Source: Massilia sp. Root133 (GTDB lineage: Bacteria; Pseudomonadota; Gammaproteobacteria; Burkholderiales; Burkholderiaceae_D). From it: a stretch of DNA of 64,000 bases. Shown piece by piece: positions 1-8,659 of the stretch. The translations under genes and the position numbers were made by a program. The notes under the pieces are model-generated. The model ran no database searches, was not told the DNA's origin, and was given only the letters and a program-made list of their open reading frames with translations. The stretch covers positions 62,001 through 126,000 of the forward strand of contig NZ_LMEW01000002.1 in the NCBI RefSeq assembly GCF_001426525.1, given 5' to 3'. The stretch's first letter is position 1. Each line of letters starts with the position of its first letter.

Positions 1-1083
1 GCCGCACAGGTAGACCGACGCCTCGTCGTGCGGCCATGCCGGCAGCTTCGCCACGTCCATGCGGCCTTCGATCACGCCGGCGGCACCTTGACCCTCCTCG
101 TGGAAGGTCACGACCGACAGGTTCGGCATCACGGACACCAGGCCTTCGACTTCCGCGCGCAGCGCATGGTGGCCGGCGTCGCGAGCGGCGTGCGCGAAGA
201 TCACGCGGCGCTGCGGATTCACCTGCGCCACGCGTTTCAGCGCGGAGACCATCGGCGTGACACCGACGCCGGCCGACAGCAGCACGAGGGGTGCGTCGCC
301 TTCCGTCTCCGGCAGGAACTCGCCGAACGGGTGCGACACCTGCAGCGTGGCGCCGACCTTCACGTTGGCGTGCAGCCAGTTCGACACTTCACCGGCCGGC
401 GTATCGTCCACGCCATCTTCGCGCTTCACCGAGATGCGCAGGTTTTCACCATTCGGCGCATCCGACAGGCTGTACTGGCGCAGCTGGTGACGGCCGCCCG
501 GCAGGTCGACGGCGACGCTGACGTACTGGCCCGGCTTGAACGCGGGGACCGGCTTGCCGTCGGCGGGGACGAAGCGGATCGACAGCACGTTGACGGATTC
601 CGTCTTGACTTCCACGACGCGCATCGGACGGGTGTCGCCCGGCTGGATGCCGGCCGTGCTGTACAGGTTCGCTTCCGCTTCGATCAGCAGTTTGGCGAGC
701 GAGTTGTAGGCTTCCTTCCACGCGTTCAGCAGCGGTTCCGTGGCGGCGTCGCCCAGCGTGGCCGCGATGGATTCCAGCAGGTGCTTGCCGACGATCGGGT
801 AGTGCTCGGCGCGGATGCCGACCGACACGTGCTTGTGCACGATGCGCTCGACGACGGGACCCAGCGCGCCCGGGTTGCCGATGTTGGCCGCGTACGCGAA
901 CACCGCCGATGCCAGCGACTGCTGCTGCGCCCCACTGGCCTGGTTCCCCATGTTGAAGATGCGGGTCAGTTCAGGATGCGCGCCCAGCATGTTCGTGTAG
1001 AACAGCTTGGTGATCGTCAGGCCGTGCTGGCGCAGGACGGGGACGCTGGCATCGATGTAGGGGCGGGAAGCTTCCGAAATCAT
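1..1083 (-). CDS. hmp: Flavohemoglobin (nitric oxide dioxygenase), C-terminus cut by window edge
   Basis: Cytosolic NO dioxygenase: oxidises NO to nitrate with O2 and NAD(P)H. Reading leftwards, 361 codons are present of the roughly 395-400 usual for the family, so about 35-40 C-terminal residues lie outside the window. The N-terminal globin domain (about 1-140) keeps the heme-pocket Tyr29 and proximal His85, the positions seen in the E. coli enzyme. A ferredoxin-reductase-type FAD domain follows with the RQYSLSD motif, then the NAD domain with GVGVTPM. The ATG at 1083 is preceded by AAAGGA. It is the downstream neighbour of nsrR and has an NsrR-type operator just upstream, so NO-induced derepression is expected. 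Confidence 0.95.
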   Translation of the reverse strand, partial: MISEASRPYIDASVPVLRQHGLTITKLFYTNMLGAHPELTRIFNMGNQASGAQQQSLASAVFAYAANIGNPGALGPVVERIVHKHVSVGIRAEHYPIVGKHLLESIAATLGDAATEPLLNAWKEAYNSLAKLLIEAEANLYSTAGIQPGDTRPMRVVEVKTESVNVLSIRFVPADGKPVPAFKPGQYVSVAVDLPGGRHQLRQYSLSDAPNGENLRISVKREDGVDDTPAGEVSNWLHANVKVGATLQVSHPFGEFLPETEGDAPLVLLSAGVGVTPMVSALKRVAQVNPQRRVIFAHAARDAGHHALRAEVEGLVSVMPNLSVVTFHEEGQGAAGVIEGRMDVAKLPAWPHDEASVYLCG

Positions 1084-1096
1084 GGTGGTTCCTTTA

Positions 1097-1119
1097 ATTA
1101 TGCATTTAAAATGCAGATT
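1097..1119 (-). promoter_or_regulatory. NsrR operator in front of hmp
   Basis: An 11-1-11 palindrome centred on position 1108, with half-sites ATGCATTT and AAATGCA. It fits the published NsrR consensus (ATGCATTT-N-AAATGCAT core). It lies 14 bp upstream of the hmp start, between the nsrR terminator and the hmp RBS. Confidence 0.85.
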
Positions 1120-1127
1120 TAAGATTC

Positions 1128-1152
1128 AAAAAAAGGCCCGCGCGGCGGGCTT
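1128..1152 (-). terminator. Rho-independent terminator of nsrR
   Basis: On the minus strand GCCCGC, a 3-nt loop and GCGGGC form a GC-rich stem (1136-1150) followed by a seven-T run (1134-1128). It sits 17 bp after the nsrR stop and separates nsrR transcription from hmp, which has its own operator and promoter. Confidence 0.8.
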
Positions 1153-1168
1153 GCCATCAAATTTGAAG

Positions 1169-1666
1169 TTAGTCCTCGCTCACCGGCTCGGGTAGGGCCA
1201 CGGCGGTTTTCGCTGCGGCGCCATCCAAAAACATGCGGTGCATGCGCACGACCTGTTCGCCCGTGTTGCCGGCGGTGGCGTGGGCCAGCGTGTAACGGTC
1301 CATCGCGTCGTAGAACGCCCGCATGCCTGCGCGCAGCATGCCGCGCAGCTGGCAATCCATCTTCAGCGCGCAGTCCGTGCCGTCGCAGTCGACCAGTTCG
1401 TCGTCTTCGCCTTCCAGCTTGCGCAGCACCTGGCCGATCGTCAGCGTGGCGGGATCGGCGGCGAGGCGCAGGCCGCCGTTGCGTCCGCGGGTCGCCTGCA
1501 CCCAGCCCAGCTTGGCCAGTTGCCCGACCACTTTGACCAGGTGGTTCAGCGGGATGTTGAATTGCTTGCCGATCTCGGCCACCGTTACCGGATGCAGACG
1601 TTCTCCCGCGCGTTCCAGATAGATCAGGACACGCAGGCCAATATCGGAAAATCGGGTGAGTCGCAT
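1169..1666 (-). CDS. nsrR: Rrf2-family NO-sensing repressor NsrR
   Basis: Iron-sulfur repressor of NO-detoxification genes; 165 aa, usual length for the family. The N-terminal winged helix opens with MRLTRFSDIGLRVLIYL. Three cysteines at 94, 99 and 105 (C-x4-C-x5-C) match the Fe-S ligand spacing of E. coli NsrR (91, 96, 102), which favours NsrR over IscR. It is followed in the same direction by hmp, and NsrR-type operators lie upstream of both genes, indicating autoregulation plus control of hmp. A terminator separates the two genes. Confidence 0.93.
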   Translation of the reverse strand: MRLTRFSDIGLRVLIYLERAGERLHPVTVAEIGKQFNIPLNHLVKVVGQLAKLGWVQATRGRNGGLRLAADPATLTIGQVLRKLEGEDDELVDCDGTDCALKMDCQLRGMLRAGMRAFYDAMDRYTLAHATAGNTGEQVVRMHRMFLDGAAAKTAVALPEPVSED

Positions 1667-1721
1667 CGGATCAGCTCAGTGGTTACGAGCGTATTCTAAC
1701 TCCATGGGCGTATTCTACCTA

Positions 1722-1744
1722 AATCTGCATTAAAAATGCAGGTT
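1722..1744 (-). promoter_or_regulatory. NsrR operator in front of nsrR
   Basis: An 11-1-11 near-palindrome (TGCATTA-A-AAATGCA core, centre 1733), 56 bp upstream of the nsrR start. On the minus strand a TAGAAT hexamer (1717-1712) lies beside it and could be the -10. The same element sits in the intergenic region shared with the rightward permease gene, so an effect on that promoter cannot be excluded. Confidence 0.75.
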
Positions 1745-1794
1745 TAACGGAAGTATTTTTTTCCCGCAGTGAAAGCGGTGCCGGAAACTGGCCC

Positions 1795-1800
1795 TATAAT
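1795..1800 (+). promoter_or_regulatory. Candidate -10 box of the permease gene
   Basis: TATAAT exactly matches the sigma-70 -10 consensus, 51 bp upstream of the GTG start at 1852. No convincing -35 is seen at 16-18 bp spacing, so this is a candidate only. Confidence 0.45.
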
Positions 1801-1851
1801 CGCGGACTTTGGACAAGACTACAGCGCTACCCGCGCCAAGAGGACGACGAC

Positions 1852-3339
1852 GTGAACCAGACACTGAGCCAAAAGCTCTTTCGTACCAAGACGTCCGAGC
1901 ACAAGCTCGATGACGGCCATGCCCACGCCCTGGGCCGCTCGCTGGGCTTGTTTCCCCTGACGATGATCGGCGTCGGCGCCACGATCGGCACCGGTATTTT
2001 CTTCACGATGGTGGAAGCCGTGCCGAAGGCCGGTCCGGCCGTCGTGCTGTCGTTCCTGATGGCCGCCATCACCGCGGGCCTCACCGCGCTGTGCTATGCC
2101 GAACTGGCCAACCGCGTGCCGGCCGCCGGCTCCTCGTATTCGTTCGCCTACGCCACCGTGGGCGAGTTCGCCGCGTTCATCGTCGCGGCCTGCCTGCTGC
2201 TGGAGTATGGCCTGGCCGCCAGCGCGACGGCCATCGGCTGGTCCGATTACCTGAACAACTTCCTGCAGAACGCGCTCGGCTGGCAGATCCCCGACGCGCT
2301 GCGCTCGCCGCTGGTGGTCGCGGGCAAGCACGGCGGCGTCGAATTCCACACGGGGCACATCAACCTGCCGCCGATCCTGCTCGTCGTGCTGTGCTGCGTC
2401 CTGCTGATCCGCGGTACCAAGGAATCGGCGACGACGAACGCCATCATGGTGCTGATCAAGCTGGCGATCCTCGTGTTTTTTTCCGCGATCGCGCTGTCCG
2501 GCTTCGACATCAACAACTTCCACCCGTTCGTCTGGCCGGCGGACGGCAAGGGCGTCGGCGGCCTGGCCGGCGTGACGGCGGCCGCGGGCACCGTGTTCTT
2601 CTCGTTCATCGGTCTGGACACCATCGCCACCGCCGGCGAGGAGGTCAAGGATCCGACGCGCGACGTCCCGATCGGCATCCTGGCCGCCCTCGTCATCGTC
2701 ACCGTGTTCTACATGCTGGTCGCGATCGCGGCCCTCGGGGCCCAGCCGGCGTCGATGTTCGCGGGCCAGGAAGCGGGCCTCGCCGTGATTCTGCAGAACG
2801 TGACCGGCAAGGCATGGCCGGCGCTCGTGCTGTCGGCCGGCGCCGTCATCTCCGTGTTCTCGGTGACGCTGGTGACGATCTACGGCCAGACGCGCATCCT
2901 GTACGCCATCGCCAAGGACGGCCTCGTGCCGAACGCCTTCCGCAAAGTCAATCCGCGCACGCAGTCGCCGGTGACGAACACGCTGATCGTCAGCATCGCC
3001 GTGGGCGCGGTGGCGGGCCTCGTCGACTCGACCTTCCTGTGGGACATGGTGAGCATGGGCACGCTGGTCGCGTTCATGGTCGTGTCGATCGCGGTGCCGG
3101 TCATCCGCCGCAAGCAGGGCGAGACGGGCCGCAAGGGCTTTCGCGTGCCGTTCGGGCCTTACCTCGTGCCGGGGCTGTCGATCCTCGCGTGCCTGTATCT
3201 CGTCGGCGGATTGTCCAGCACGACTTATACGGTGTTCACCATCTGGATGGCGGTGGCCGTTCTCACGTATTTTGGGTATGGGATGCGGAACAGCCGGTTG
3301 AACAAGGCGGATGCGGCGCAGGCGGAGTTGACGCACTAA
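1852..3339 (+). CDS. APC-superfamily amino acid permease
   Basis: Inner-membrane amino acid transporter; 495 aa with about 12 or more hydrophobic segments. The first helix carries the GVGATIGTGIFF signature of the APC superfamily, and the conserved GLDTIATAGEEVKDP stretch in mid-protein resembles the cationic amino acid transporter group (YfnA/CAT-like). The GTG start at 1852 is chosen because GAGGA lies 7 bp upstream and the next methionines fall inside conserved sequence. The substrate cannot be assigned from sequence. It stands alone, divergent from nsrR. Confidence 0.88.
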   Translation: MNQTLSQKLFRTKTSEHKLDDGHAHALGRSLGLFPLTMIGVGATIGTGIFFTMVEAVPKAGPAVVLSFLMAAITAGLTALCYAELANRVPAAGSSYSFAYATVGEFAAFIVAACLLLEYGLAASATAIGWSDYLNNFLQNALGWQIPDALRSPLVVAGKHGGVEFHTGHINLPPILLVVLCCVLLIRGTKESATTNAIMVLIKLAILVFFSAIALSGFDINNFHPFVWPADGKGVGGLAGVTAAAGTVFFSFIGLDTIATAGEEVKDPTRDVPIGILAALVIVTVFYMLVAIAALGAQPASMFAGQEAGLAVILQNVTGKAWPALVLSAGAVISVFSVTLVTIYGQTRILYAIAKDGLVPNAFRKVNPRTQSPVTNTLIVSIAVGAVAGLVDSTFLWDMVSMGTLVAFMVVSIAVPVIRRKQGETGRKGFRVPFGPYLVPGLSILACLYLVGGLSSTTYTVFTIWMAVAVLTYFGYGMRNSRLNKADAAQAELTH

Positions 3340-3351
3340 GCTCGTGAGCAG

Positions 3352-4263
3352 TCAAGGGGACGAATGCATGGCGCGTTTGGCCAGCGTCTCTTGCAGGGCT
3401 TTACGGAGTTCGGCCAGATCTTCCGGCGAAAGTTCCACTTCTTCGACACCACTGGCCGTCAAGCGCCACGTGTGCTGCGCGTCGATGAGGCAGATGCGGC
3501 CGCAATCTGGGAAGCCTGACTTGAAGGCGCCGAACGTCGCGGGATCGGCCCCGGCCAGCCGGGTTGCGCCGACATAAACGGCGTTCCGGTCACGGGCGAA
3601 GACGCCATCGTTCGTATTTCTCGTGTCCAGCTCTCGCACCGGCAGGTCGGCCCTGAACGTCGCCAGATCAGCTTCCTCGACCACGTCTGCACCATAAAGC
3701 ACATAGTGACCATCGCTGGCATACCATGCGCATGGCTCGGTTTCCGTGGTCAACGCGGTTCCAAAGTGCGAGGGACATGTCAGCATTTTGAGCTTGTCGA
3801 TGTTGACGGGTGGTGCGTCCGCTGTAACCCGACGCGTGTCACTGAACAGCGAACGTCCGTCGGTCATGTAGTCACCGACACCGAGCGCGCGCAGCCGGCC
3901 GATGTCGGGGTCGCTATCCACGTGCGTGAAGGACATCGTGGTGGTAGTGCGAGCGCGGATCGGTATCGGAATGCATGCGACGCCAGTCATGCACTGCCAC
4001 AGCGTGGCCGGTTCATGGACATGCCAAACGTCGATGCGGTAGGTCTTCCCTGCGATGACGCCGTAACGGTTGCCGCCAACCTCCCGCGACTTGACGTTGG
4101 CCGGACAGCTGATCGGGGCGTCCTTGATTGGGTTTCCCTTGCTGTCGTTCCATTCGGACTGGCACACCCTGACCGGAATATGGAAAGGCGCGATCACGAA
4201 TAGCGGCCCCAGGGCGAGTATGGCCGCAATTTTGAGGTAAATTTTTTGTTTTGCGCTAAGCAT
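3352..4263 (-). CDS. DKNYY-repeat membrane-anchored protein of unknown function
   Basis: 303 aa. An N-terminal hydrophobic segment (about residues 8-27) suggests a membrane anchor or signal sequence, with the rest outside the cytoplasm. At least two stretches in the C-terminal half follow the DKNYY pattern (Asp, Tyr-Val, Gly, then a-D-x-x-T-F), e.g. DRNAVYVGATRLAGADPATF. The family is widespread and functionally uncharacterised. It is the last gene of the leftward T6SS-associated run, 155 bp after the PAAR gene and with similarly low GC. A second immunity protein or passenger cargo is possible, but nothing in the sequence proves it. Confidence 0.6.
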   Translation of the reverse strand: MLSAKQKIYLKIAAILALGPLFVIAPFHIPVRVCQSEWNDSKGNPIKDAPISCPANVKSREVGGNRYGVIAGKTYRIDVWHVHEPATLWQCMTGVACIPIPIRARTTTTMSFTHVDSDPDIGRLRALGVGDYMTDGRSLFSDTRRVTADAPPVNIDKLKMLTCPSHFGTALTTETEPCAWYASDGHYVLYGADVVEEADLATFRADLPVRELDTRNTNDGVFARDRNAVYVGATRLAGADPATFGAFKSGFPDCGRICLIDAQHTWRLTASGVEEVELSPEDLAELRKALQETLAKRAMHSSP

Positions 4264-4418
4264 GGACCCGTTCGTCTAAAAATGGTTGGGCGTTTGAAAC
4301 TGCCAATAGTGTTGCCGTTCGGCTTTTCAAGACCCAGTGTACGGCCTGTATTGCGGTATGGACGATCGTCGCCGCATTCAGTGGATAAATCCATTTGTGC
4401 ATACAAGTGAACGTCGCG

Positions 4419-4685
4419 CTAAGGTGTACCCAAGTTTCCCGTGCTCGCAATCAGGACGGCGCCGCACGAGGTTTTGTGTCCTGAATAGGCGACGGGAATG
4501 CCGTCGACGACGTGATGCGGATCGCCTTCCGCAATCGTGCAGTTGTCATGTCCCTTGATGGGACAACTGCAAACATCGCCGAGGCGTGCGACCGCAATGC
4601 CTTCAACCGTGACATGGGATGCGCTCGCACTCATGACCTTGCCGCCGTGAGAAGTGGCGTCACCGAGTCGAATTACGTTACGCAT
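4419..4685 (-). CDS. PAAR-domain spike-tip protein
   Basis: 88-aa protein that is essentially one PAAR domain: GDATSHGGKV near the start, then ARLGDVCSCP, the His-rich middle and SGHKTSCGAVLIAS at the end. PAAR proteins cap the VgrG trimer of the type VI secretion spike and bind a metal through conserved His/Cys. The ATG at 4685 is chosen because it yields exactly the domain, overlaps the upstream stop (GCATGCGTAA context, 8-nt overlap) and has AAGGG upstream. A longer frame opens at 4838 but has no family match. It lies downstream of vgrG, the PLD effector and the Sel1 lipoprotein. Confidence 0.88.
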   Translation of the reverse strand: MRNVIRLGDATSHGGKVMSASASHVTVEGIAVARLGDVCSCPIKGHDNCTIAEGDPHHVVDGIPVAYSGHKTSCGAVLIASTGNLGTP

Positions 4686-6390
4686 CGCGGCCCTTGTTAT
4701 GTGAAGATGAGGACGTTGTGTCGCCGTGCGTATCTGCCCCGGCTTCGGGTGCGCCCAGGCTGACATATTCCAGGTCGCCACGCATGTCGTTGGCATTGCC
4801 GAGCCAATGCCAGGTAACCTCGTGGGCGCCAATGTCAAGATGCTGTTCTTTGGGATCGGGGAAATGCCGGCCTTGTGTCACATAGGCTTGCCGATACCAT
4901 TGATTGAACACGGAGGATGATGGATGACTTTGTGGCACCTCTGCGCGCCATATGCCGGTGAGCGGGCAGGTAAAGTGACTTTTGCATTGACGCGACAGTG
5001 TGGGCATGTCGCCATAACGGCCAATGCCCCGGATGACGAATGGATGTTCGGTGGCCGCAACCGGCACTGTCTGCTCGACCGGCTGGCCGAGATAATGAAA
5101 CTGGATGCGGCCGTCTTCGTCACGCAAACCGGGACGGCTGCGATCGAACAGTTCGCCTTTTTCGTAATGGAGGGGGACCTGGGCGGCATTCCAGGCGAGA
5201 TGGCGGTCCGTCATGGGATGCATCAGACGCGCGATCCAATACCCGTCGAGTGACGCGGCGGTGCTTTCGTATTGGGCTGCCACCCGTGTTTGCGGCTCGG
5301 AGGGAAGGGTCCAGCCTTCGGGTATATAGGCTTTTCCAGTGCGCGGCCCGGCCGAAAGCGGTACGGGTTTGGGTGGCGTTACAGGTTTGGGTACGACCGC
5401 TTTGGCGGCATTGATGAGGGTTTCCTTGTCCCCGTTCCACAGTGGCAGTTTGGCGGGAGGCAGCGGCAATATTTTGTCGAGGTTGGGGAAGCGCAGGTCG
5501 GGATTTCTGGAAAGTGCGTCCCCAAGAACCATGTAACGTTCGGAGCGGGAATTGTCGAGTTCTGCGACGACGCTTGCCGTATCCAACGACTTTGCGCCAA
5601 AGTCAACGCCAAGAAAATTCGCTGCGTTTTCGCTTCCTAACTTTACTGCCTGTTGAAAGTATTGAAGCGCCGATGCTTTTTTTGTCTTGTCATCTTGACC
5701 GAGAGTTGCGTACTCCAAGCCCAATTCATAGCCTGCTCTGGCATAACCTTGAGCAAATGCGCATTCCAACATCTTCATGCCCACATTTCTGTTGGCCCAC
5801 GCTTCCGGTGGCTGATCGCTGGCGGCAAGCAGCTTCGCCCCAATATAGGTTTGCGCAGCCATGCTCCCCATGTCAGCGGCCTTCTGCCAGAACGCGTACG
5901 CCACGGTTGCGTCCTGCTCGAGCGGTCCGATGCCACCCATGTAGTATGCACCCATGTTGTCCCAAGCAGCCGGCACACCTTTCCGCATCAAATCCTCGGT
6001 CAGCGCGAGTGCCCTTTCGGTGTCCGGTGGAACGCCAATTCCCTTCAAATACAGTCCGGCCAGATTGAATTGCGCTTTCCAATGGCCCAGCTTCATTGCA
6101 TGTTCGTACAGCGCGGCGATCTTCGAGTAGTCACGTTGCGCGGGCCACAGGTCATGATTGTCCAGCCTCATGGCCTGCTGGAAAACAGCTTCCGCTTCTA
6201 CTGAGATTGGCGGGGTGACATCCGTTTCGTGCTTACATGCAAACTCCGCGCGGTGAGGGTTGAACGCTTCGAGCTTCGTAAAGCGCGGAAGCGAAATATC
6301 ATGTGAATTATCTTTCATGGAGCAGCCCGGTAATAGAATTGCCAAGGCGAAAATTGTCGCCTCGGTAGCTAAAAATAGGTGTTTACGCAT
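4678..6390 (-). CDS. Sel1-repeat lipoprotein, probable immunity protein for the PLD effector
   Basis: 570 aa from the ATG at 6390 (a GTG at 6414 is also in frame). The N-terminus has a lipoprotein signal ending in LLPGC, so the mature protein should be lipid-anchored and periplasmic. Sel1/TPR-like helical repeats span about residues 90-270 (A-x-x-x-L-G style units). A segment reading LPLPPAKLPLWNGD recalls DUF6396-type Sel1 proteins found beside T6SS lipases. The C-terminal third is a separate globular region. In Pseudomonas aeruginosa the periplasmic PLD effector PldB (Tle5b) is followed by Sel1-repeat immunity proteins. The same order here supports that role but it is untested. Confidence 0.75.
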   Translation of the reverse strand: MRKHLFLATEATIFALAILLPGCSMKDNSHDISLPRFTKLEAFNPHRAEFACKHETDVTPPISVEAEAVFQQAMRLDNHDLWPAQRDYSKIAALYEHAMKLGHWKAQFNLAGLYLKGIGVPPDTERALALTEDLMRKGVPAAWDNMGAYYMGGIGPLEQDATVAYAFWQKAADMGSMAAQTYIGAKLLAASDQPPEAWANRNVGMKMLECAFAQGYARAGYELGLEYATLGQDDKTKKASALQYFQQAVKLGSENAANFLGVDFGAKSLDTASVVAELDNSRSERYMVLGDALSRNPDLRFPNLDKILPLPPAKLPLWNGDKETLINAAKAVVPKPVTPPKPVPLSAGPRTGKAYIPEGWTLPSEPQTRVAAQYESTAASLDGYWIARLMHPMTDRHLAWNAAQVPLHYEKGELFDRSRPGLRDEDGRIQFHYLGQPVEQTVPVAATEHPFVIRGIGRYGDMPTLSRQCKSHFTCPLTGIWRAEVPQSHPSSSVFNQWYRQAYVTQGRHFPDPKEQHLDIGAHEVTWHWLGNANDMRGDLEYVSLGAPEAGADTHGDTTSSSSHNKGRDA

Positions 6391-6415
6391 CGAAATGCAG
6401 GCCTTTTCTTTCACA

Positions 6416-8629
6416 TTATGCGAGCCTGACTAGCGGCTCTCCTCGTGGGTCTTCAAAGGGATGTATAAAGCTATTGCTTTTTGGTGGATGCTTGGCAAAT
6501 CTATTTTTTTTGTTAAGATCTATACGCTGCTGCCATCCTTTACGCGTTGCTTCGACATCTTTTCTCGTGCCTTCGCCGCCGTCGAAATCCTCACCAGCGA
6601 GATTCCCCCAAACTCGTTTGCGGGCCGCCTTCGTAAAAGCCCATTCCTCGGTGCAAATGTTTAATTCGCTGTCGCCAGCCATGCTGCGTGCATTCAAGTT
6701 CGCGCTGCCCAGCGTAGTGTACACATCGTCCACGAACATCAATTTGCTGTGAATATAAATCTCCCGGTAGGAGCGCGGAATAACGTTGTATTCGCTGTAA
6801 TTTCCTGTATCCAGATCGTCGTCTTTTTCTTTTTTAACTTCGGCATCGGTATTATTTTTAGCTCTATTTTTGGCTTCCGCTTCCGCTTCCGCTTCCGCTT
6901 CCGCTTCCGCTTTCGCTTTCGCTTCCGCTTTCGCTTCCGCTTCCGCTTTCGCTTTCGCTTCCGCTTTCGCTTTCTCTTCTGCTTTGGCTTTCGCTTTCGC
7001 TTCTGCCTCCTGCGCATCGTTGTCGCGCTTCTTGATCCGGATATGCTCGGCCTCCTTGCCGGCATCATAGGTCATCAGCATGGCGACAACGGTCTTGATG
7101 CCCAAGGCTTCAAGTTCAGCTCGTGGATTGGCGGGAGCGGTCTTCAGCGAATCCTTGACAATGAGGCCGCCCGAGTTTTTGGGGTCACCCTTGCGCCGGC
7201 CCTGCACCAGTGTGTCGTAGGCGCCGATTGACCGGCCTTGGCCCAACTGGTTGATGGTGTCGTAGGTATTCGGCACCATCTCGGCACGCTCGGGCTGCGG
7301 GATTACCACGAACATGTTCAGCGGCGCAATGTCAGCCGGTTTTGCGCCAGCCTGCATCATCGCCTGGCAGTACTGCTCCCGCAGTTTCTTGATCATACGG
7401 GGCCAGTCGTCCAGCTGGAAATACTGGTTCTCGACATAAATATAATTGACGGCGTTCGACGCTGCCAGGACGTACGCCTTGAGGATGGTAGCGTCTTCTT
7501 TTTCCGGGAAGGTACGCAGGACCTGCGCCCGGCATCGAGCACCGCGTGCCACAGGAAGATCCTTGGGATGGGCCGATTTGCGCTCCTTTTCCAGGCTACT
7601 GCTGAAAATCGAAGCGCCGTTCGCCATGCCATAGCCGCTGGCGTTATCCCATCCTTCCACAAAATTTTTGTTGAGGCTGTATAGCGCTTCACCTTGCACA
7701 CGAATAGCGTAATCGCGGTAGGGTTTCAGCCGCCAAGGTCTCGTCCAGAAGGCGCCTTCGGGGCTGTATTCGCGCAGGCCGTCGTTGAAGCGGTGCTCGC
7801 TCGTGTCCCAATAGTCCGTTACACTGTTGAGGCCCATGACATAACCACACGAGTTGGCTTTGGCTGCGGTTGCCTTATCTGGGGCATAATCGATGAGAAT
7901 CGGTTTTTGATGATGTGTGCCAATTTCCATCATGCCGGCAGCTTCAGTCAAAGTCCTGACGGAGCCGGGCAGATATTTCCCCACATTTTTACCGATTGCA
8001 TCTGGATACGCTTTGCGCAGGCGAATTTCCAGATTGGTGAAACCTCCACGAAGCGCAATACGCCACCATGAACGGCAATACTCCTGCCGCAATTCCATCA
8101 CCTCCGACGCTGACTTGCCAACAGTATCAGGGGCGCTCAACTCCGTCGGCAGCGTGGGCCATGGGATACCGCTCAGACTTCCGATATCCGGGACATTGTT
8201 AACAAGATTTGAAGCAATGTTGTAACCTGGAACCCACCCGACAAAAGGGGTGTGTGCATAAAAGACCAAGAGGCGAACTTTTACCCCTTCACGCGCCTTT
8301 GCGGTCAGCAGATCGCCATAGGTTGTACCGCGTGGCCAGACGTTTCCTTTGCGCACTAATTCCATGCCAGGGTCGAACCCCCAAAGCACCAGGTCAATAC
8401 TACTGACCGCCGCGCGAATGTCTTTCTCGATAGCAGTAAATGCGTCTTGCCCGCAAATATGAAATTCCAGGTGATTGTTGTCATGAATAGGATGAGTCTT
8501 GCTGTCCTTTTCAAGAAACCATTGCAGGCTGCCTTTGGCGCGTCGCTTGATCATGTCGACGTGACTCTTTTCAGGATTCTGTATCTCTGAAAGAAGTCTG
8601 GTTAGATCGGTTGGCTGAGAGAGCGTCAT
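6416..8629 (-). CDS. tle5: Phospholipase-D-family T6SS effector (Tle5 type) with low-complexity insertion
   Basis: 737 aa, close to the length of P. aeruginosa PldB (Tle5b). Two HKD motifs are intact: H240-Q-K242-x4-D247 and H627-S-K629-x4-D634, the latter followed by GSANLNARS. This predicts a PLD phosphodiesterase acting on phospholipids. There is no signal peptide, as expected for a T6SS cargo. Between the HKD halves a stretch of about 44 residues made almost only of Ala, Glu and Lys is encoded by a hexanucleotide repeat and should form a charged helix. It lies directly downstream of vgrG (30-bp gap) and just upstream of the Sel1 lipoprotein (25-bp gap), the classical vgrG-effector-immunity order. 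Confidence 0.85.
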   Translation of the reverse strand: MTLSQPTDLTRLLSEIQNPEKSHVDMIKRRAKGSLQWFLEKDSKTHPIHDNNHLEFHICGQDAFTAIEKDIRAAVSSIDLVLWGFDPGMELVRKGNVWPRGTTYGDLLTAKAREGVKVRLLVFYAHTPFVGWVPGYNIASNLVNNVPDIGSLSGIPWPTLPTELSAPDTVGKSASEVMELRQEYCRSWWRIALRGGFTNLEIRLRKAYPDAIGKNVGKYLPGSVRTLTEAAGMMEIGTHHQKPILIDYAPDKATAAKANSCGYVMGLNSVTDYWDTSEHRFNDGLREYSPEGAFWTRPWRLKPYRDYAIRVQGEALYSLNKNFVEGWDNASGYGMANGASIFSSSLEKERKSAHPKDLPVARGARCRAQVLRTFPEKEDATILKAYVLAASNAVNYIYVENQYFQLDDWPRMIKKLREQYCQAMMQAGAKPADIAPLNMFVVIPQPERAEMVPNTYDTINQLGQGRSIGAYDTLVQGRRKGDPKNSGGLIVKDSLKTAPANPRAELEALGIKTVVAMLMTYDAGKEAEHIRIKKRDNDAQEAEAKAKAKAEEKAKAEAKAKAEAEAKAEAKAKAEAEAEAEAEAEAKNRAKNNTDAEVKKEKDDDLDTGNYSEYNVIPRSYREIYIHSKLMFVDDVYTTLGSANLNARSMAGDSELNICTEEWAFTKAARKRVWGNLAGEDFDGGEGTRKDVEATRKGWQQRIDLNKKNRFAKHPPKSNSFIHPFEDPRGEPLVRLA
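6873..7003. repeat. Hexanucleotide (GCTTCC/GCTTTC) tandem tract inside the PLD effector gene
   Basis: About 22 consecutive 6-bp units, GCTTCC or GCTTTC with a few TCT or TGG variants towards the right end. Read on the minus strand they give alternating Ala and Glu/Lys codons (GCN-GAA / GCG-AAA register). A 6-bp period keeps frame, so unit gain or loss would change linker length without inactivating the gene. Confidence 0.92.
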
Positions 8630-8659
8630 ATCGATGGGGTGTCTATTGATATGTACTTA

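Noticed and set aside
1819..3336. 505-codon minus-strand frame
   Set aside because: Antisense of the APC permease, whose helices and signature are unmistakable.
4686..4838. Longer PAAR protein starting at 4838
   Set aside because: The extra residues are antisense-free but overlap the Sel1 lipoprotein coding sequence and match no PAAR extension.
6873..7003. CRISPR-like or satellite array
   Set aside because: The period is 6 bp with no spacers and lies in frame in a real gene; it is a coding microsatellite.
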